From assembly GCA_025617745.1 (NCBI GenBank), contig CM046870.1, forward strand, positions 5,829,618 to 5,893,617: a stretch of 64,000 nt of DNA, given 5' to 3'. The position numbers and the translations under genes were made by a program. Shown one piece after another: positions 62,138 through 64,000 of this stretch. The number at the start of each line of letters is the position of its first letter. The stretch's first letter is position 1. Source of the DNA: Heliocidaris erythrogramma. Its lineage: Eukaryota > Echinodermata > Echinoidea > Camarodonta > Echinometridae. The notes below the pieces were generated by a model that saw only the letters and a program-made list of their open reading frames with translations, was not told where the DNA came from and searched no databases.

Positions 62138-62864
62138 CTTAACCCTATTCCTACTGGGGGGGGGGGGTCAATTTGACCCCCCCCCCCCTCGACATTTTGC
62201 GCGATAATTCTGCAACGCGCAAAGATTTTTCCGCGCCATTTCATGACTTTTTTCTTTGAAGTCTCCCGCATATTTTGAGACCAAATTTGCGATGTCCGGG
62301 TAGACCGTTCCGAAATTACATAATGTTTTGTACATGCACGTCGGCCCCAAAACAGCTCAAATTTGTGATTTTGTGTGCAAATCCAATGCAAATTCTGTTT
62401 TGGGGTTAAATTGATATTAATTAGATTATTTCAAATTTAAATCATTGAAATTAATTTATTCTAATGTAAATAAGCTTGAAAAACTGTCCCCAACAAATTT
62501 CGGCAAAAAAACAATAGAAAACAAAAGATCGAAAAAACAATAAAATACATAAGAAATTAATTTTGATTGTGGATTTTTTTTGCAAGGAAATTGTTCAATG
62601 TGTCTTGAGGAATACACAAAAAATTAAGCAAAAACATAAATTCATGCATAAATTTGCATAATTAATTAATTAAAACTAGAAAATCAATAATTTTCTTAAA
62701 TTTAACTTTATAATCTTGTAGCTTACATCCGGCTCTATGTTCAGGCAAAATTTCGCGGCAATCGCGCGATCAGCGGCCGAGATCTGAAGGGGGGGTCAGA
62801 TTGACCCCCCCCCCCCCCCCAGTAAAAACAGGGGGTCAAATAACCCAGTTGGAATAGGGTTAAG
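62138..62864. mobile_element. CTTAACCCTATTCC-ended element, copy 2
   Basis: Counterpart of 24181-24956. Several short deletions and shorter G/C runs account for the length difference. Confidence 0.75.
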
Positions 62865-63034
62865 CTCCTTTTCTCTTACTACAGGTGTTGGGTAAATGAG
62901 TTTTAGCAATGCACACATGCACACATATTAGATTACCTATAGACAGTATCAAAACTTCAGAAGAAACATACTTTCTGCCAACCCTGCAAAAGTTCGGTTA
63001 CTGACGTTACCTGTTTCCTTTTTAATAATGTAAC

Positions 63035-63460
63035 GTGAGTACAAAGGTTAAAGGAGGTGATCATTTGCCATTGTGTAACACTTTGAATTTTGTTACTACA
63101 TATCTACCATACTTAGTTATCATACACAATGTTAAAGATGTCATTCGCCAGGTGCTCTGTGCCCGTGTGATATACCAATTCACCTGTGCGAGGTGTAAAG
63201 CTCGTTATATTGGCCAGACCAAACGACATTACATAACACGAGTACAGGAGCACTTGGGGAACGACAAAAACTCTCATATCTGGAAACACTTACAGTCTTC
63301 AAAGCATTGTTTAACAGAATGTAATACACAATGCTTCAAAATTCTAGATACACCCCACACAGATTTCCAACTCAAAATAAAGGAAGGCCTATACATCAAA
63401 TGGACCAAACCACAACTCAACCAACAGGTGTACAATATCAAAATGACGCTGTCTATTTAA
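63035..63460 (+). pseudogene. Penelope-like GIY-YIG fragment, copy 2
   Basis: Same fragment as 25117-25560, but CAA stands where copy 1 has TAA, so the frame runs through LKIKEGLYIKWTKPQLNQQ to its TAA. The RT part is still missing, and the frame opens with GTG rather than a true start. Confidence 0.82.
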
Positions 63461-63620
63461 TTAATGTATTGTCTATTCGGGTCGTTGACCATTGCGGTCC
63501 TTCACCCTATTACCTGAATTCATAACATAGCCTGTACTTATGCACTCAGACATGATGGTTTAGATATTTTTTTGTAATCAGAAAGTATATATAAAGTTGA
63601 TTCTGTTGTAAAACTTCAGG

Positions 63621-63656
63621 CTGACGATGGAGTTTGCATGACTCCGAAAAACGTAC
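63621..63656 (+). ncRNA. Hammerhead-like motif, copy 2
   Basis: CTGACGA, stem II GGAGT/ACTCC and GAAAAACGTAC as at 25704-25739, with the same two extra A in the GAAA segment. The base after ACGTAC differs (T for C). Confidence 0.58.
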
Positions 63657-64000
63657 TATTCCTTAAAATGCTATGTTTCTTTGTTTTTATTTTTTTGAAA
63701 CTGTTATTGTGTCGTTCTCTTGGAAATACAATTTAAATAGTTTTATCATGAAAAATCCAGAATTATTGTCAACCATTGATATGCATTTCTTTGTATTTTT
63801 ATATGTATTTGAAATCCAAACTATGGTTTCAATGAATAAATGTATATAGAGAGAAATATTATTCTGTTTGATGTATGCTGCCTATACTGCCTATAAATGC
63901 GCTTTGACCGATTTGCGTGATTTTTCGAGTTTAACTCTCTCGTGTACGTATATATAGAAGCTTGCCTCTAAATACGATAAATGTGTTTAATTGATGAATG
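63657..64000. other. No gene seen, block 2 continues past the window
   Basis: Tracks 25740-26088 to the last bases. Confidence 0.4.

Larger units (their letters stand above)
43813..64000 (+). repeat. Duplicated FMO block, copy 2
   Basis: Matches 6563-26100 in order and orientation up to the window edge. The left junction falls in an AT-rich word close to ATATATATGCA, present at both breakpoints. Copy-specific changes: complete Tc1 palindrome, insertion at 46267-46702, fuller Helentron-like repeat at 50737, a 252-bp tandem duplication at 59293 and two frame-destroying changes in the FMO exons. Confidence 0.9.

Noticed and set aside
1..64000. tRNA or rRNA genes
   Set aside because: None recognised by eye; a covariance search was not possible, so a small RNA could have been missed.

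Overview
This is a eukaryotic (animal) window. It is AT-rich, intron-bearing and full of transposons. The repeat set suggests a marine invertebrate deuterostome, most likely an echinoderm such as a sea urchin: a CR1/L2-type LINE with a 2A-like motif behind a signal-peptide-like N-terminus, a THAP-bearing TTAA-flanked element, a Penelope-like element and Helentron-like repeats with tandem cores. The species is an inference. No prokaryotic, viral or CRISPR content was seen.

The only host gene recognised is a flavin-containing monooxygenase (FMO). It lies on the + strand in seven coding exons between 7308 and 23054 and encodes 542 aa. All splice sites are GT-AG, phases agree, and every FMO signature is present. 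A second, nearly identical copy of the whole locus starts at about 43813 and runs off the right edge. It carries the same seven exons (44492-61013), but exon 1 has a 5-bp insertion and exon 3 a 46-bp deletion, each giving an in-frame stop, so it reads as a pseudogene. The two blocks (6563-26100 and 43813-64000) differ by discrete events: transposon insertions with visible empty sites, loss of one arm of a palindrome, a truncated repeat and a 252-bp tandem duplication. They may be a true tandem duplication or two haplotypes joined in the assembly.

Layout: 1-1331 featureless; 1332-3389 Helentron-like element with a satellite core; 3401-6160 MITEs, a palindrome and repeat segment A; 6563-26100 FMO block 1, ending in a Penelope-like fragment with a hammerhead-like motif; 26781-28044 two abutting TTAA elements; 28090-30480 segment B, a paralogue of A; 30784-43812 a three-level transposon nest; 43813-64000 FMO block 2.

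The nest: an L1/Tx1-like LINE (+) was split by a 5'-truncated jockey-superfamily LINE (-). That LINE was then hit three times: by a near full-length 2A-bearing LINE (38491-42403, duplicated GTTAAT), by a TTAA element with a broken THAP domain (35831-37508), and by a Helitron-like element (33864-35442). Reading across each of the three sites restores the interrupted frame, which fixes the boundaries closely.

Apart from the FMO, almost all coding potential is decayed transposon protein. Function can be proposed with confidence only for the intact FMO (NADPH- and FAD-dependent oxygenation at the ER membrane) and for the LINE polyprotein (endonuclease plus reverse transcriptase).
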